64,000 bases of DNA from Pseudobdellovibrionaceae bacterium (lineage in GTDB: Bacteria > Bdellovibrionota > Bdellovibrionia > Bdellovibrionales > Bdellovibrionaceae), in contig JAHBUS010000007.1 in the NCBI GenBank assembly GCA_019637955.1, positions 1 through 64,000 on the forward strand. Reading direction: 5' to 3'. Shown in pieces: positions 41,379 through 51,272 of the stretch. The notes beneath the pieces are model-generated. The model searched no databases. It was not told the origin of the DNA and saw only the letters and a program-made list of their open reading frames with translations. The translations under genes and the position numbers were made by a program. Positions within the stretch are counted from its first letter, which is position 1. Every line of letters begins with the position of its first letter.

Positions 41379-42913
41379 TCGTGAAGAAGGAACGCGGTTT
41401 TCTGGTTTTGGATTTCGGCTCGCAGCTCACGCAGCTGATCGCGCGCCGCTTACGCGAGCTCGGTTATTACTCGGAAGTCTACGCTTACGATGTTTCGATT
41501 GAAGTGATCAAAGAGCTTAATCCTGCGGGCATCATTTTGTCGGGTGGTCCCTCTTCGGTTTACGAAGAGGGTAGCCCCAAGCGTGACGTGAAAGAGCTTT
41601 TGGAGCTGGCGCCGGTGTTGGGCATTTGCTACGGCATGCAGCTCTTGGCGTTTCAGATGGGCGGGATCGTGCAGAAGTCCGATCACCGCGAGTACGGCTT
41701 TAACCGCGTGAACTGGAAAGAACCGGTCGGCAATATTCCCGACAGTCAAAAAGTTTGGATGAGCCATGGCGATATCGTCAAAGCGCCTCCCGTTGGGTTT
41801 CGCGTGGTCGCTCACAGTGAAGGCGGGCACCCGGCCGCGATGAAGTCGGACCGCGCTTGGGCCGTTCAGTTTCACCCCGAAGTGGCGCACACCGAAATGG
41901 GTTCTGAAATTTTAAAATCGTGGGCCCTGGAGGTCTGCCATCTTCAGCCCAACTGGAACGCGCCCCACATCCTTGAGCGCTTGACGGCCGAAGTCCGTGA
42001 GAAAGTCGGAAACGACCACGTGCTCGTGGGCCTCTCGGGCGGCGTGGACTCTTCGGTCGTGGCGACGATGCTGACCAAGGCGCTGGGTGCCGAGCAGGTG
42101 CATTGCGTGTTCGTCGACAACGGTCTTTTGCGCAAAAACGAATACGAAGATGTTTTGCAGATGTACCATCAGATCGGTCTCAACGTGATGGGCGTCGACG
42201 CCAAAGCCGAATTCATGGCCGCGCTCGCGGGCGTGGCGGATCCCGAGAAGAAGCGCAAAGCCATTGGCCGCGTGTTCATCGAGGTTTTCGAGAAGGCCAA
42301 AGAAAAGCTGCCCGGCTCCGTCAAGTGGCTCGCGCAAGGCACTCTCTACCCCGATGTCATCGAGTCGACGTCGGCGCACGGAGGACCTTCGCAGGTCATC
42401 AAGTCCCATCACAACGTGGGCGGACTGCCGGAGCGCATGAATCTGGGGCTGGTGGAGCCGGTGCGCTGGTTGTTCAAAGACGAAGTCCGTGAAATCGGCA
42501 AGATGCTGGGTTTGCCCGCGAACATGTTAGGACGGCATCCGTTTCCAGGCCCAGGCCTGGCGATTCGCGTGTTGGGCGAAGTGAACGAAGAGTCGCTGCG
42601 AATCATGCGCGACGCTGACCACATCTTTATCTCAAAACTACGCGAAAAAAATCTGTATCATAAAATTTGGCAGGCCTTCTGCGTTTTGCTCCCGGTGAAA
42701 ACTGTCGGAGTGCAAGGCGACGGCCGCACGTACGATCAAGTGCTGGCGCTTCGGGCGGTGACGAGTCAAGATGGAATGACCGCTGACTGGTATCCGTTTG
42801 AGTTTGAGTTTCTGCGCGAGGTTTCGAACGAGATCACCAACAAAGTGCGCGGTGTGAACCGCGTGGTCTATGACGTGACATCGAAACCCCCGGCCACGAT
42901 CGAGTGGGAGTGA
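41375..42913 (+). CDS. guaA: GMP synthase (glutamine-hydrolysing)
   Basis: GuaA aminates XMP to GMP. The 512-residue protein has an N-terminal glutamine amidotransferase domain ([12 protein letters not shown]; nucleophile Cys in [25 protein letters not shown] with His-Pro-Glu), an ATP-pyrophosphatase motif [15 protein letters not shown] near residue 222, and the C-terminal dimerisation domain ending KPPATIEWE. The GTG start overlaps the guaB stop, so the pair is translationally coupled. Confidence 0.97.
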   Translation: MIVKKERGFLVLDFGSQLTQLIARRLRELGYYSEVYAYDVSIEVIKELNPAGIILSGGPSSVYEEGSPKRDVKELLELAPVLGICYGMQLLAFQMGGIVQKSDHREYGFNRVNWKEPVGNIPDSQKVWMSHGDIVKAPPVGFRVVAHSEGGHPAAMKSDRAWAVQFHPEVAHTEMGSEILKSWALEVCHLQPNWNAPHILERLTAEVREKVGNDHVLVGLSGGVDSSVVATMLTKALGAEQVHCVFVDNGLLRKNEYEDVLQMYHQIGLNVMGVDAKAEFMAALAGVADPEKKRKAIGRVFIEVFEKAKEKLPGSVKWLAQGTLYPDVIESTSAHGGPSQVIKSHHNVGGLPERMNLGLVEPVRWLFKDEVREIGKMLGLPANMLGRHPFPGPGLAIRVLGEVNEESLRIMRDADHIFISKLREKNLYHKIWQAFCVLLPVKTVGVQGDGRTYDQVLALRAVTSQDGMTADWYPFEFEFLREVSNEITNKVRGVNRVVYDVTSKPPATIEWE

Positions 42914-42914
42914 G

Positions 42915-45900
42915 ATGACGGTAAATAATGGCCCCTCTGGGGCTGGATTTGTCCATTTGCACACGCATTCCGAGTATTCGCTGCTCGAAGCCTCGAGCCG
43001 TTTGAAAGCTTTGGCCAAAAAGGCCAGCGAATACCAAATGCCCGCGCTCGCGTTGACCGACAATGGCAACATGTTCGGCGCGATCGAATTCTATTTTGCG
43101 TGCATGGATAAGAACGTGAAGCCCATCATCGGCCTGGACGCTTACATGGCGCCGAACGGCCGTTTGCAAAAAGGAACCGACCGCAACGAAGTCCAGCGGC
43201 CGCCGACACGTCTGGTGCTTTTGGCCCAGAACCTCGAAGGTTATAAAAATCTCTGCAAGATCTCCTCGATCGGTTACCAAGAGGGCTTTTATTACAAGCC
43301 CCGCATCGACTACGAAGTCTTGGAGAAGCTGAGCGGCGACATCATCTGCTTGAGCGGTGGTCTGCGCGGCGAGATCCCGTTTGCTTTCTTGAATGATGGT
43401 CCCGAAGTCGCGCTCGAAAAAGTGCGCCGCCTCAAAGAGATCTTTGGCGACCGTTTTTATCTTGAGATGAACCGCACCGGCGTTCCGCAGTGGAACGACG
43501 TGAATCCGTTCTTGATGGAAGCCTCCAAGATCGCGGGCGTCCCGCTCGTCGCGGCGAACGATGTGCATTACCTCGAACGTGACGATCAAATGATCCAAGA
43601 GGTCTTGGTTTGTATCGGAACGAATAAAACTTTGCAGGACGAAACCCGCTACCGCTTGGGAAGCGATCAGTTTTACCTGAAAAAGCCCGAGCAGATGCGC
43701 GAGCTGTTCAAGGATCTACCGGAAGCTTGTGACCGCACGCTCGAGATCGCCGATCGTTGCAACGTCAAATTCAAACTCAAAGACGACAAAGGCAAGCCGA
43801 TTTACCATCTCCCGTCGTTCCCGACCCGCCACGCGGCAACCGTGAAAGAGGAGATGGAGATCGAGGCGCAAAAGGGTCTGGAAGAGCGCTTTCAAGAAGC
43901 CGAAGCTCGCGGCGAACCCGTCACGCCCGAGCAGCGCGATGAGTACCAAAAACGTCTCACGTTCGAGCTTGGCGTCATCGACCGGATGGGCTTCAACGGT
44001 TACTTCTTGATCGTTGCGGACTTCATCAATTGGGCCAAAGAGCACGGCATTCCCGTGGGGCCCGGTCGGGGCTCGGGAGCGGGCAGCTTGGTCGCCTACA
44101 GCTTGAAGATCACGGACCTGGATCCGATGCCTTACAAGCTTCTGTTCGAGCGGTTTTTGAATCCCGAACGTATCTCGATGCCTGACTTCGATATCGACTT
44201 CTGTCAGGACCGCCGTCAGGAGGTCATTCAGTACGTCACCGAAAAGTACAGCCAAGACTCGGTTTCGCAAATCATCACTTACGGAAAACTGCAGGCCAAA
44301 GCCGCGATCAAAGACGTCGGCCGCGTTTTGGGAATGACCTACGCCGAGGTCGATCAGGTTTCAAAACTGATTCCTGACAAACCCGGCACCACGCTCGAGG
44401 GCGCGCTCGAGGCCGAGCCGCGCATGAACGAACTCATGGAGATGAGCCCGCAGGTCAACACGCTCGTGGGACTTGCGAGGCGGGTCGAGGGTCTCGTGCG
44501 CCACGCCGGGATTCACGCCGCCGGCGTGATCATTGCCGATGGTTCGCTCGTTTCGCACGCTCCGCTTTACAAGGGTGCTGATGGCGAGAACGTCGTTCAG
44601 TACGACATGAAGCACGCCGAGAAGATCGGCCTCATCAAGTTCGACTTCTTGGGTCTTAAAACCCTCACGCACATCAATCACGCCCTTCATTTGATCGAGA
44701 AAAATCGCGGTAAGAAGATCACCACCAAAGAGATTTCGCTTTCGGATCCTGGGATCTACGAAATTATGTCACGAGGGGACACCGCCGGGATCTTCCAGTT
44801 CGAGGGCGAGGGCATCACGGACGCGATTCGCAAGATCCGTCCAACCACGTTCTTCGACATCACCGCGATCAATGCCCTGTACCGTCCCGGTCCCATGGCC
44901 ATGATTCCGGACTTCGCCAAGCGTAAGCACGGCGAAGAGCCTGTCACCTTTTTGTTCGACGATTTGAAAGACGTTCTCGACGAGACGTACGGTATTATCG
45001 TCTACCAAGAACAGGTCATGGGGATTGCCTCAAAAATCGCGGGTTACAGTCTCGGCGAAGCGGATATGCTCCGACGCGCGATGGGGAAAAAGATCAAAGA
45101 AGAAATGGATCAGCACCGCCTTCGCTTCATGAAGGGTGCGACCGAAAAGGGATATGATCCGAAAAAGTCCGACGAGCTGTTCGACCTCATGTACAAGTTC
45201 GCCGACTACGGTTTCAATAAATCGCACGCGGCCGCTTATTGCGTCGTCGCCGCGCACACGGCTTACCTGAAAAATTACTACCCCGCCGAGTTCTTCGCGG
45301 CTCTTCTCTCGACGGAGTTGTCAGACACCGACAAGGTCGTCAAGTACGTCAAAGACGCGCAGAGACGCGGCCTGCTCGTGAAGCCTCCGCACGTGAACGA
45401 CTCCGAGTTCCTTTTTACCGTTAAGGGTGAAGATATTTACTTCGGATTGGGCGCCATCAAGGGCGTGGGCGAGCTTGCGATCAAGGCGATCGTCGATGCC
45501 CGTGAGGCCAACGGCGGCAAGAAGTTTGAAACCCTCGAAGAGTTTTTCGAGCGTGTCGATCTCAAACGTCTGAACAAAAAAGTCATCGAATGCTTGATCA
45601 AGGCCGGCGCGCTCGACGGTTTTGGCGCGCACCGGGCGCAGATCATGGCCGGGTATCAAAAGTTCTTGGACCGTGCCGAAGAATCGCGCAAAGAGCGCGA
45701 GGTCGGCCAGGTGTCGCTGTTTGATTTGGGCGAGGGCACCGAGAAGAAAGTCGTGCTCGAGCAGGTGAAGCCCTGGTCGCGTTCGGCGAACCTCTCGTTC
45801 GAAAAAGAAGTTTTGGGTTTTTATCTCAGCGACCATCCGCTCAAAGGCTTTGAGAATATCGCCTCCATCTGGACCACGGGGAACATTTCAGACATGCCCC

Positions 45901-46481
45901 GTCTCTTGGAGGAGCACAAGGCCAAGCTCGCGCTCGACACCAACAAGCAAAAATACGATTTCCGCAACCGTGACGGCAACAAGCGCCGCGTGGTTGTTTC
46001 GGGCATCGTGGCCGAGAGCCGTGAGTTGATCACCAAAAAGGGAACGCGCATGGCCTTTGCCAAGCTCGAAGACCTGACGGGTGCGCTCGAGCTCGTGATC
46101 TTTCCGGACAGCTACGCCAAGGTCGAGGGCCTTCTCAAAGAGGAGAAGCCGCTTTTGATCGGCGGTTTCCTCGAGGGCGAGGACGGCGGCGCGAAGATCA
46201 TCGTCGATAGCGTGGCTTTATTGGAAGAGGCGCTTCGTAAAACGCGCAAGATGATTTTAAGGCTGGATAAGCTCGAGGAGAGCCAGTACGAGGCGCTGTA
46301 CTCGATCCTCACCGAAAATAAAGGCAATGTTCCCGTCGAACTCATCGTCTCGGTTCCGGAGTTGGGCCAAGAGGTCTTGCTTGAAACCGAAGGCCTCAGC
46401 GGAGTTCAAGTCGGTAACGAATTGCTCGAATCGATGCACTCCCAGTTTGGTCACACCAATTTTATCGAGATGCGGGTTTAA
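42915..46481 (+). CDS. dnaE: DNA polymerase III subunit alpha
   Basis: The replicative polymerase of 1188 residues. It has an N-terminal PHP domain (FVHLHTHSEYSLLEASSRL near residue 12), the polymerase core with GPGRGSGAGSLVAYSL near 375 and the catalytic Asp pair in PDFDIDFCQDRR near 418. The fingers and helix-hairpin-helix regions follow (YGFNKSHAAAYCVVAAHTAYLKNY; VKYVKDAQRRG), then a C-terminal OB fold (VVVSGIVAESRELITKKGTRMAF). Length matches DnaE1. It starts 1 nt after the guaA stop. Confidence 0.97.
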   Translation: MTVNNGPSGAGFVHLHTHSEYSLLEASSRLKALAKKASEYQMPALALTDNGNMFGAIEFYFACMDKNVKPIIGLDAYMAPNGRLQKGTDRNEVQRPPTRLVLLAQNLEGYKNLCKISSIGYQEGFYYKPRIDYEVLEKLSGDIICLSGGLRGEIPFAFLNDGPEVALEKVRRLKEIFGDRFYLEMNRTGVPQWNDVNPFLMEASKIAGVPLVAANDVHYLERDDQMIQEVLVCIGTNKTLQDETRYRLGSDQFYLKKPEQMRELFKDLPEACDRTLEIADRCNVKFKLKDDKGKPIYHLPSFPTRHAATVKEEMEIEAQKGLEERFQEAEARGEPVTPEQRDEYQKRLTFELGVIDRMGFNGYFLIVADFINWAKEHGIPVGPGRGSGAGSLVAYSLKITDLDPMPYKLLFERFLNPERISMPDFDIDFCQDRRQEVIQYVTEKYSQDSVSQIITYGKLQAKAAIKDVGRVLGMTYAEVDQVSKLIPDKPGTTLEGALEAEPRMNELMEMSPQVNTLVGLARRVEGLVRHAGIHAAGVIIADGSLVSHAPLYKGADGENVVQYDMKHAEKIGLIKFDFLGLKTLTHINHALHLIEKNRGKKITTKEISLSDPGIYEIMSRGDTAGIFQFEGEGITDAIRKIRPTTFFDITAINALYRPGPMAMIPDFAKRKHGEEPVTFLFDDLKDVLDETYGIIVYQEQVMGIASKIAGYSLGEADMLRRAMGKKIKEEMDQHRLRFMKGATEKGYDPKKSDELFDLMYKFADYGFNKSHAAAYCVVAAHTAYLKNYYPAEFFAALLSTELSDTDKVVKYVKDAQRRGLLVKPPHVNDSEFLFTVKGEDIYFGLGAIKGVGELAIKAIVDAREANGGKKFETLEEFFERVDLKRLNKKVIECLIKAGALDGFGAHRAQIMAGYQKFLDRAEESRKEREVGQVSLFDLGEGTEKKVVLEQVKPWSRSANLSFEKEVLGFYLSDHPLKGFENIASIWTTGNISDMPRLLEEHKAKLALDTNKQKYDFRNRDGNKRRVVVSGIVAESRELITKKGTRMAFAKLEDLTGALELVIFPDSYAKVEGLLKEEKPLLIGGFLEGEDGGAKIIVDSVALLEEALRKTRKMILRLDKLEESQYEALYSILTENKGNVPVELIVSVPELGQEVLLETEGLSGVQVGNELLESMHSQFGHTNFIEMRV

Positions 46482-46493
46482 GGAGATTTTTTT

Positions 46494-47687
46494 ATGAACC
46501 GAAAACTTCGAAACATAAAACTTCTAGCCATGGTGGTGTTGCTGGCATTGGGCTTCGCGGCCTCGATGTCGGATGCCCAGCCCCAAACTTTGGTGGAACG
46601 CGTGGTTGAGGTGCAAACCGGGGAGAAGAATCCGTCGCTCGCGCGGACCGTGTTGATGAACGCGGCGGCCGAGCGCGCTTCGGAAGATCTGATCAAAGAA
46701 ATCATCGGCGAGCAGAAGTTTCAGAAAAACCGTTCGATGATCACGGCCAAGATCGTAAAGCGCTCGGCGTCTTACCTGCCATTTTCGAAAGCCGGGGAAT
46801 TGGTGCCTCGAACCGGCACCGATGGTTTTGAAATGTCGGTCACGTTGCGGGCGAATCTGGATCAATTGCAGGCGCTGCTTTTGGAAAACGGCCTTTTCTA
46901 CGACAGCGACTCGACCCCCGCGGCGCTTCCGGTGGTGCGCTGGCAGGACCGCGTGGGCTCGCGTTCTTACGGTTGGTGGATGAGCGCGGAGCCCAGTTTT
47001 TTGTCGCAAGAGTCCCGCGTGTTCGAGACCGCGCTGCAAGACGCCTTTCTGAAGTCGGGGTTCTTCGTCTTGCGTCCGCAAACATTCGCCTATGAGGATA
47101 TGCTCCCGCGCGATCAGCGGGCCGAGTCGCCCGCGCCGGACCAGGTTTCCAATTGGGCGCAGATCTGGAACGCACAGATTGTGATTCAGGGGCAGGTACA
47201 AATGTCCAAAGGCGAGCGCACCGACACCGTGTCCATCGATATTCGTTTGACGGCGCTGCAGGCGCTCAACAACCGCGTGATCGCCGAAGTGGCGCGAAAA
47301 TTTGAGACCGATGCGGGATCGTTTGATGCGGTCGTGGGCCGCAAGCTGAAAGAGGTCACGCCTGGTCTGGCCGCCGATCTCTCGAGTCAGGTTTTGGAGG
47401 CGTGGAAGCAGGGGACCATCAACTCCCAGCTCTACCGCCTGAAAGTCGCCGGCCGCATCAGCTTGCAGCAGCAAGAGGCGCTTAAAGAAGCCTTGCGCAC
47501 GAAGGTGCGCGAGATCAAATCTGTCAAAGAGCGCTTGATTTCTTCGGATGCGTTGATTTACGAGATCGACTCGTCGATGGCTCCCAATGAGATCGCGAAG
47601 AAGATCGGCGAACTCGACGTGCAAGGTCTTAAGCTGGTGGTCGATTCCGCGAACGAAAAAGAAATCACCCTGAAAGCGAAGAGGTAG
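46494..47687 (+). CDS. exported protein with FlgT N-terminal-like and TolB-like regions
   Basis: A 397-residue protein with a signal peptide (about 1-28, ending MSDAQ). The next ~110 residues (LARTVLMNAAAERASEDLIKEIIG, then GFEMSVTLRANLDQLQ) have the Ala-rich helix-plus-strand pattern of the FlgT N-terminal/LPP20-type domain. Residues ~140-285 look TolB-like (VFETALQDAFLKSGFFVLRP; IWNAQIVIQGQVQMSKGE). The last ~100 residues hold more alpha-beta repeats. It is followed after 4 bp by the lipoprotein gene that carries a FlgT C-terminal-like domain. Family assignment is by pattern only. Confidence 0.72.
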   Translation: MNRKLRNIKLLAMVVLLALGFAASMSDAQPQTLVERVVEVQTGEKNPSLARTVLMNAAAERASEDLIKEIIGEQKFQKNRSMITAKIVKRSASYLPFSKAGELVPRTGTDGFEMSVTLRANLDQLQALLLENGLFYDSDSTPAALPVVRWQDRVGSRSYGWWMSAEPSFLSQESRVFETALQDAFLKSGFFVLRPQTFAYEDMLPRDQRAESPAPDQVSNWAQIWNAQIVIQGQVQMSKGERTDTVSIDIRLTALQALNNRVIAEVARKFETDAGSFDAVVGRKLKEVTPGLAADLSSQVLEAWKQGTINSQLYRLKVAGRISLQQQEALKEALRTKVREIKSVKERLISSDALIYEIDSSMAPNEIAKKIGELDVQGLKLVVDSANEKEITLKAKR

Positions 47688-47691
47688 TCGG

Positions 47692-48633
47692 ATGTCTTGG
47701 ACGCAGCGAACTTGGTGGTGTTTGGCGCTGACCCTGTCGGCGGCGGTGGGTTGCTCGACCTTTCAGGCGGCCGAGACCGGGACGAAAAAAGAAATCCGCG
47801 ATGACAACCGGGTGGGTTCCCGAGAAGATGGCGGCGTTCGCAAACGCATGATGGTTTTGCCCTTTTTGGATTCGAGCGATGTGCGAGGTCAGGACCTCCG
47901 TGACGACGCCCGGGCTGAGTTCATTCGCGGAATCAACCGGACCGGGGCGATCGTGGCGGTCGACTCCAAAGATCTCAAGGTGGACTTCACGAAAAACATC
48001 AAAAACGGCGAGTATGATATGACGGCGATCGCCAAGCCGGCGGGCCAACTGGGCGTTCAAGCGGTTCTTGAAGGCAAGCTCATCGACATCAACGTCAAAC
48101 GCTCGGCCGATCCTGTCGGCATCTTCCGCCAAGTGAAAACCAAGTTCGAAGCCCAGGCACGCGTGCGCATTTTTACGGCCCGCTCGGGACGTGAGATCTT
48201 CAACACGGTCAAAACCGTGACGCTCGAAGAGGCCAATGTTCGAGTCGCCGAGCGCGTGGATTCGGACCGCTTTTTGACGAACAACCCGGAACTTGTTCGT
48301 AAGCTGGTCGAGGAGGCGTTTTTGGATTTCACGCCCCAGATCGTGGCGGCTTTGGACAAGATGAGTTGGGAGGGCCGGATCGCCATGGTGAATGGCGACC
48401 GCATCTTCTTGAATGTGGGAAAAATTTCGGGTCTGCAAATCGGCGACATTTTGAAAGTTTCGGAAGACGGCGATGAGATCTACGATCCGCAAACCGGGAA
48501 CTACATCGGAAAAACCCCGGGCCGTATGAAAGGCACCCTTGAGGTGGTGAGTTATTTCGGTCAAGACGGGGCCATCTCGATCATCCATTCGGGATCGGGC
48601 TTTCGCGAAAGCGATCGCGTTGAACTCTATTAG
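47692..48633 (+). CDS. lipoprotein with CsgG/TolB-like and FlgT C-terminal-like domains
   Basis: A 313-residue lipoprotein (lipobox AAVGC, Cys at about 21). Residues 50-215 resemble the CsgG/TolB-N-type fold (RMMVLPFLDSSDVRGQDLRDDARAEFI; VQAVLEGKLIDINVK; FEAQARVRIFTARSGREI). Residues 225-313 resemble the FlgT C-terminal domain (EGRIAMVNGDRIFLNVGKIS; GLQIGDILKVSEDGDEIYDP; ESDRVELY). In Vibrio, FlgT builds the H-ring around the basal body of a sheathed flagellum. With the preceding gene it could supply the whole FlgT set of domains in two chains. Convergent with the next gene; the ends overlap by 4 bp. Confidence 0.78.
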   Translation: MSWTQRTWWCLALTLSAAVGCSTFQAAETGTKKEIRDDNRVGSREDGGVRKRMMVLPFLDSSDVRGQDLRDDARAEFIRGINRTGAIVAVDSKDLKVDFTKNIKNGEYDMTAIAKPAGQLGVQAVLEGKLIDINVKRSADPVGIFRQVKTKFEAQARVRIFTARSGREIFNTVKTVTLEEANVRVAERVDSDRFLTNNPELVRKLVEEAFLDFTPQIVAALDKMSWEGRIAMVNGDRIFLNVGKISGLQIGDILKVSEDGDEIYDPQTGNYIGKTPGRMKGTLEVVSYFGQDGAISIIHSGSGFRESDRVELY

Positions 48634-48992
48634 TTGGCGCCGATTTTCGTGAGATCGAAGCTGTAAGTGGATTTTTGCTCGTGGTCCATGATGACCAGGT
48701 TTTTCGATTGATCGAAACCCAAAATGCCGCCGCCCGCACGGATCCGCTCCAGGGCCAGTTCGACCTGCGCGCGAGCGAGGAGGGACTCGTCTTCGTCCTC
48801 GACGTCCAAAAGGTTTGAGAGCTTCACGATCAAGGTCTTCACGTCGGATTCCGCCTGAATCAACTCGAGGCGCAAGAAGGATTCAGGACGCAATTTTTGC
48901 ACGAACGCAGGCAGCGCCGCCGCCGCGGCGTTCGGCTCCAGTGCCCGGATGAGATCCAGGATTCCGATCTGCAAGTCCTCGTTCTGCGACAT
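48630..48992 (-). CDS. hypothetical small cytoplasmic protein
   Basis: A 120-residue helical, acidic protein (LQIGILDLIRALEPNAAAAALPAFVQKL; VKTLIVKLSNLLDVEDEDESLLARAQVELALERI) ending in a short beta-like part (LVIMDHEQKSTYSFDLTKI). No signal peptide, no family recognised. The ATG at 48992 gives the compact form; one at 49010 is also open. It is divergent from lipB across 57 bp. Confidence 0.72.
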   Translation of the reverse strand: MSQNEDLQIGILDLIRALEPNAAAAALPAFVQKLRPESFLRLELIQAESDVKTLIVKLSNLLDVEDEDESLLARAQVELALERIRAGGGILGFDQSKNLVIMDHEQKSTYSFDLTKIGAN

Positions 48993-49049
48993 GGCCCCAT
49001 CTTGGGGCAAAATCTTGACTCATACCAGAGAAATCGGCATTTCAAACCT

Positions 49050-49661
49050 ATGTCCGTTTCGACAAAGCCCGAATTTGAATGGAAAGGCCTCATTTCTTAC
49101 GAGAGCGCCCTGCTCTTGCAAGAAAAATGGGCGGTTGAAATCGCTCAAGGGCGGAGCTTGAGTCGGGTGTTGGGCCTGGAGCATCCTCACGTGATCACGC
49201 TCGGACGGCGCTCGAGATTGGATCCCGTTGTTCCTCAAGGCCCCGTGGTGTGGACCGAGCGGGGCGGGGAGGCCACGCTTCACTCGGAAGGCCAGCTTGT
49301 CATTTACCCGCTCATGAAACTTCGCCCCCGCTTCGAGGTCCGCACTTGGGTGGACTTGTTGCTCGAAGTCACCCGTCTCAGCCTGCTCGAGGTTGGGATC
49401 GAGTCCCGCGTCGGCGAGCAGTCGGGGCTGTGGACCAAAAACGGCAAGATCGCTTTTCTCGGCATCCGCGTGAAGAACGGCGTGAGTCTACACGGTCTTT
49501 CGATCAACGTGCGCAACGACCTCGCCCTCTTTAACGCGATCAAAGCCTGCGGCATTCGCGGGGCGGCGCTGGACTCCGTGGCGCTGAACGGTCTCGAGCT
49601 CTCGCCCCACGACCTCTATCGCGTCTGGATGAAGCACTTTTCGTCCCAATTTGAGAAATAA
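49050..49661 (+). CDS. lipB: octanoyltransferase LipB
   Basis: LipB moves octanoyl groups from acyl carrier protein to lipoyl domains, the first step of lipoate synthesis. The 203-residue protein has the family blocks VLGLEHPHVITLGRRS, TERGGEATLHSEGQLVIYPLMKL, and the catalytic-Lys region GLWTKNGKIAFLGIRVKNGVSLHGLSINV near 130-158. The conserved Cys is in IKACGIRG. No lipA gene is beside it. The open frame extends to 48897, but MSVSTKPEF at 49050 fits the family length. Confidence 0.93.
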   Translation: MSVSTKPEFEWKGLISYESALLLQEKWAVEIAQGRSLSRVLGLEHPHVITLGRRSRLDPVVPQGPVVWTERGGEATLHSEGQLVIYPLMKLRPRFEVRTWVDLLLEVTRLSLLEVGIESRVGEQSGLWTKNGKIAFLGIRVKNGVSLHGLSINVRNDLALFNAIKACGIRGAALDSVALNGLELSPHDLYRVWMKHFSSQFEK

Positions 49662-49732
49662 GCCAAGATATCTTGTACCGCCCTTGTCCCTGTCTTGAGG
49701 CGCTTCTTGTTAGCCTGTTCATCGGAGGTTAC

Positions 49733-50272
49733 ATGAAGACACAAATGATTTTACTCGCCGTCACCGTTTGCACCTTGGGACTGTTCACCGCCACGCCTGC
49801 GAAAGCCGCCAGTGGAAGCGGGGTTCTGCTTTCGTTCAACGGTTTTATGTACAACCAGACTCGAGAGACAAATGGGGGTTCGAGCGACGACAATACGTAC
49901 ATCTACGACATCAAGCTGGGTTACCTGAATGGGAGCGGTCTTTACTTCGGCGCCATTCATACGACCCGAAATCACAATGGCTCCGCCATTTCCGGAGAGT
50001 CGGGATCGGCTCTGGGCGCTTCGCTCGGGTACATGGGTGACGCGGGCTTTTATTTGATGGGTCACTACTATCTGGATGCGAAGCTCGGCGACAACAGCAA
50101 AGGCACCGGCTATCAGGGCGACTTCGGCTACATGGGGAATGTGTCGGGACCCTTCTACGTGGGCACCGAATTGACCTATCGAAACATCACTTACACCGAC
50201 CGCAACGGCGGCGCGGGAAATCTCACGGTCAAAGAGCTCTTCCCGATGCTCACCGCCGCGTTTATTTTCTAA
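49733..50272 (+). CDS. small outer-membrane beta-barrel protein
   Basis: A 179-residue protein with a signal peptide (1-25, ending TPAKAA). Alternating hydrophobic strands with aromatic girdle residues follow (NTYIYDIKLGYLNGSGLYFGAIHTT; GSALGASLGYMGDAGFYLMGHYY) and a C-terminal aromatic residue (LTAAFIF). This is typical of eight-stranded outer-membrane barrels ending in Phe, as recognised by BAM. CGGAGGT precedes the ATG at 49733 by 4 nt, which rules out the longer frame. Function unknown. Confidence 0.8.
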   Translation: MKTQMILLAVTVCTLGLFTATPAKAASGSGVLLSFNGFMYNQTRETNGGSSDDNTYIYDIKLGYLNGSGLYFGAIHTTRNHNGSAISGESGSALGASLGYMGDAGFYLMGHYYLDAKLGDNSKGTGYQGDFGYMGNVSGPFYVGTELTYRNITYTDRNGGAGNLTVKELFPMLTAAFIF

Positions 50273-50288
50273 GATTTTTAAAACAGAG

Positions 50289-51272
50289 TCAGTCATAGTC
50301 CCCCGGCTTGCAGTCGGGGGCTGCCAACTTCCGCGCAAACTCGACCGTGTTTTTCATTCCCATCAGTTGAGGGAGATGTCGCGAAGGCTGGACACCAAAG
50401 GTGTTACTTCCTGTTTTGAGGTGGATCACCACTTTCGTCTGTGGATCGACGGTCAAAGATTCGGAGCTCGGGGCACGTGAGCTTGGTTTTTCTTTAACAT
50501 CGGCCAAGAACGCTTTCATCAGCTTTCGCTTGTTCGTCAGTTTTTCGCAAGCGCTCTTGGGAGCCTCGGTTCCAAACTCATCCAGGTCGTCTTTGAAAAC
50601 ATTCACGACAAAATCCCCGCGCTCCGGTCCAAACCAAACCGAGGTCTTTAGATCATCGAATCGAACCTTGACGGAACTGACTTCCGAGAGTGGTTTGCTG
50701 GATTGAAAGATCGGTCCATAGGTTTTGGGGCACTCGATCAGCTTCTCGCGTTCAAGCAAACGCAGCCACTCCCTCTGTGTTTTTTTGGTTGCCGATTGTA
50801 CCAATAAGAGCCGCTTGTTGTCCCACATGTGCACGATGACGGATTGGTCACCGTCCTGAATTTTCATGCCGCAGGTCTCGCTCACGACGGACTTGGTGAC
50901 GAGTTTTCGAATTTCATCAATGACCGTATTCTCAACAGAGTCGGTGCAGGTATCCCAGGCTTGAAGACCCGCGATGGGATGGCGGTAGACTCTTGTGGCA
51001 CCTCGATACCCCCGATCAATTCTGAAGAGGAGGTCGGTATCGCCGGAATCTTTTCTTTTGACCGTGATATTGAACAGATTGAGAGAGAGGGTTTGCTTAA
51101 GAGTGAGCGTTTCAGTTTTGACGTCCTTGCTGTGTTCCAGCGTCCTTTTTCCATCCGGCGCAGTCTTGTATGTCGGCGCAATGATATCGCAAGGCGGATC
51201 CTTTTTCGCGAATGCTGAATGCGAAGCGACCACTGAGATGAAAAGACTCAAGGAGAGTGTGCGCATCATCAT
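50289..51272 (-). CDS. exported protein, tandem paralogue A, unknown function
   Basis: A 327-residue protein with a signal peptide after three consecutive ATG codons (MMMRTLSLSLFISVVASHSAFA). The mature region is mixed alpha-beta with a few cysteines (DPPCDIIAP, DTCTDS, ETCGMKI, LIECPKTYGP). The motif WLRLLEREKLIECPKTYGPI matches FIRLLERE...SCSRPATGPL in the upstream gene, and both end with a GL/GM-K helix, so the two are diverged tandem duplicates. The first ATG overlaps the stop of the upstream copy (ATGA). Family not recognised. Confidence 0.75.
   Translation of the reverse strand: MMMRTLSLSLFISVVASHSAFAKKDPPCDIIAPTYKTAPDGKRTLEHSKDVKTETLTLKQTLSLNLFNITVKRKDSGDTDLLFRIDRGYRGATRVYRHPIAGLQAWDTCTDSVENTVIDEIRKLVTKSVVSETCGMKIQDGDQSVIVHMWDNKRLLLVQSATKKTQREWLRLLEREKLIECPKTYGPIFQSSKPLSEVSSVKVRFDDLKTSVWFGPERGDFVVNVFKDDLDEFGTEAPKSACEKLTNKRKLMKAFLADVKEKPSSRAPSSESLTVDPQTKVVIHLKTGSNTFGVQPSRHLPQLMGMKNTVEFARKLAAPDCKPGDYD

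Noticed and set aside
50298-50325. CCCCCG / CGGGGG hairpin at the end of paralogue A
   Set aside because: It overlaps the last codons of the gene and has no T-run on either strand; I did not call it a terminator.
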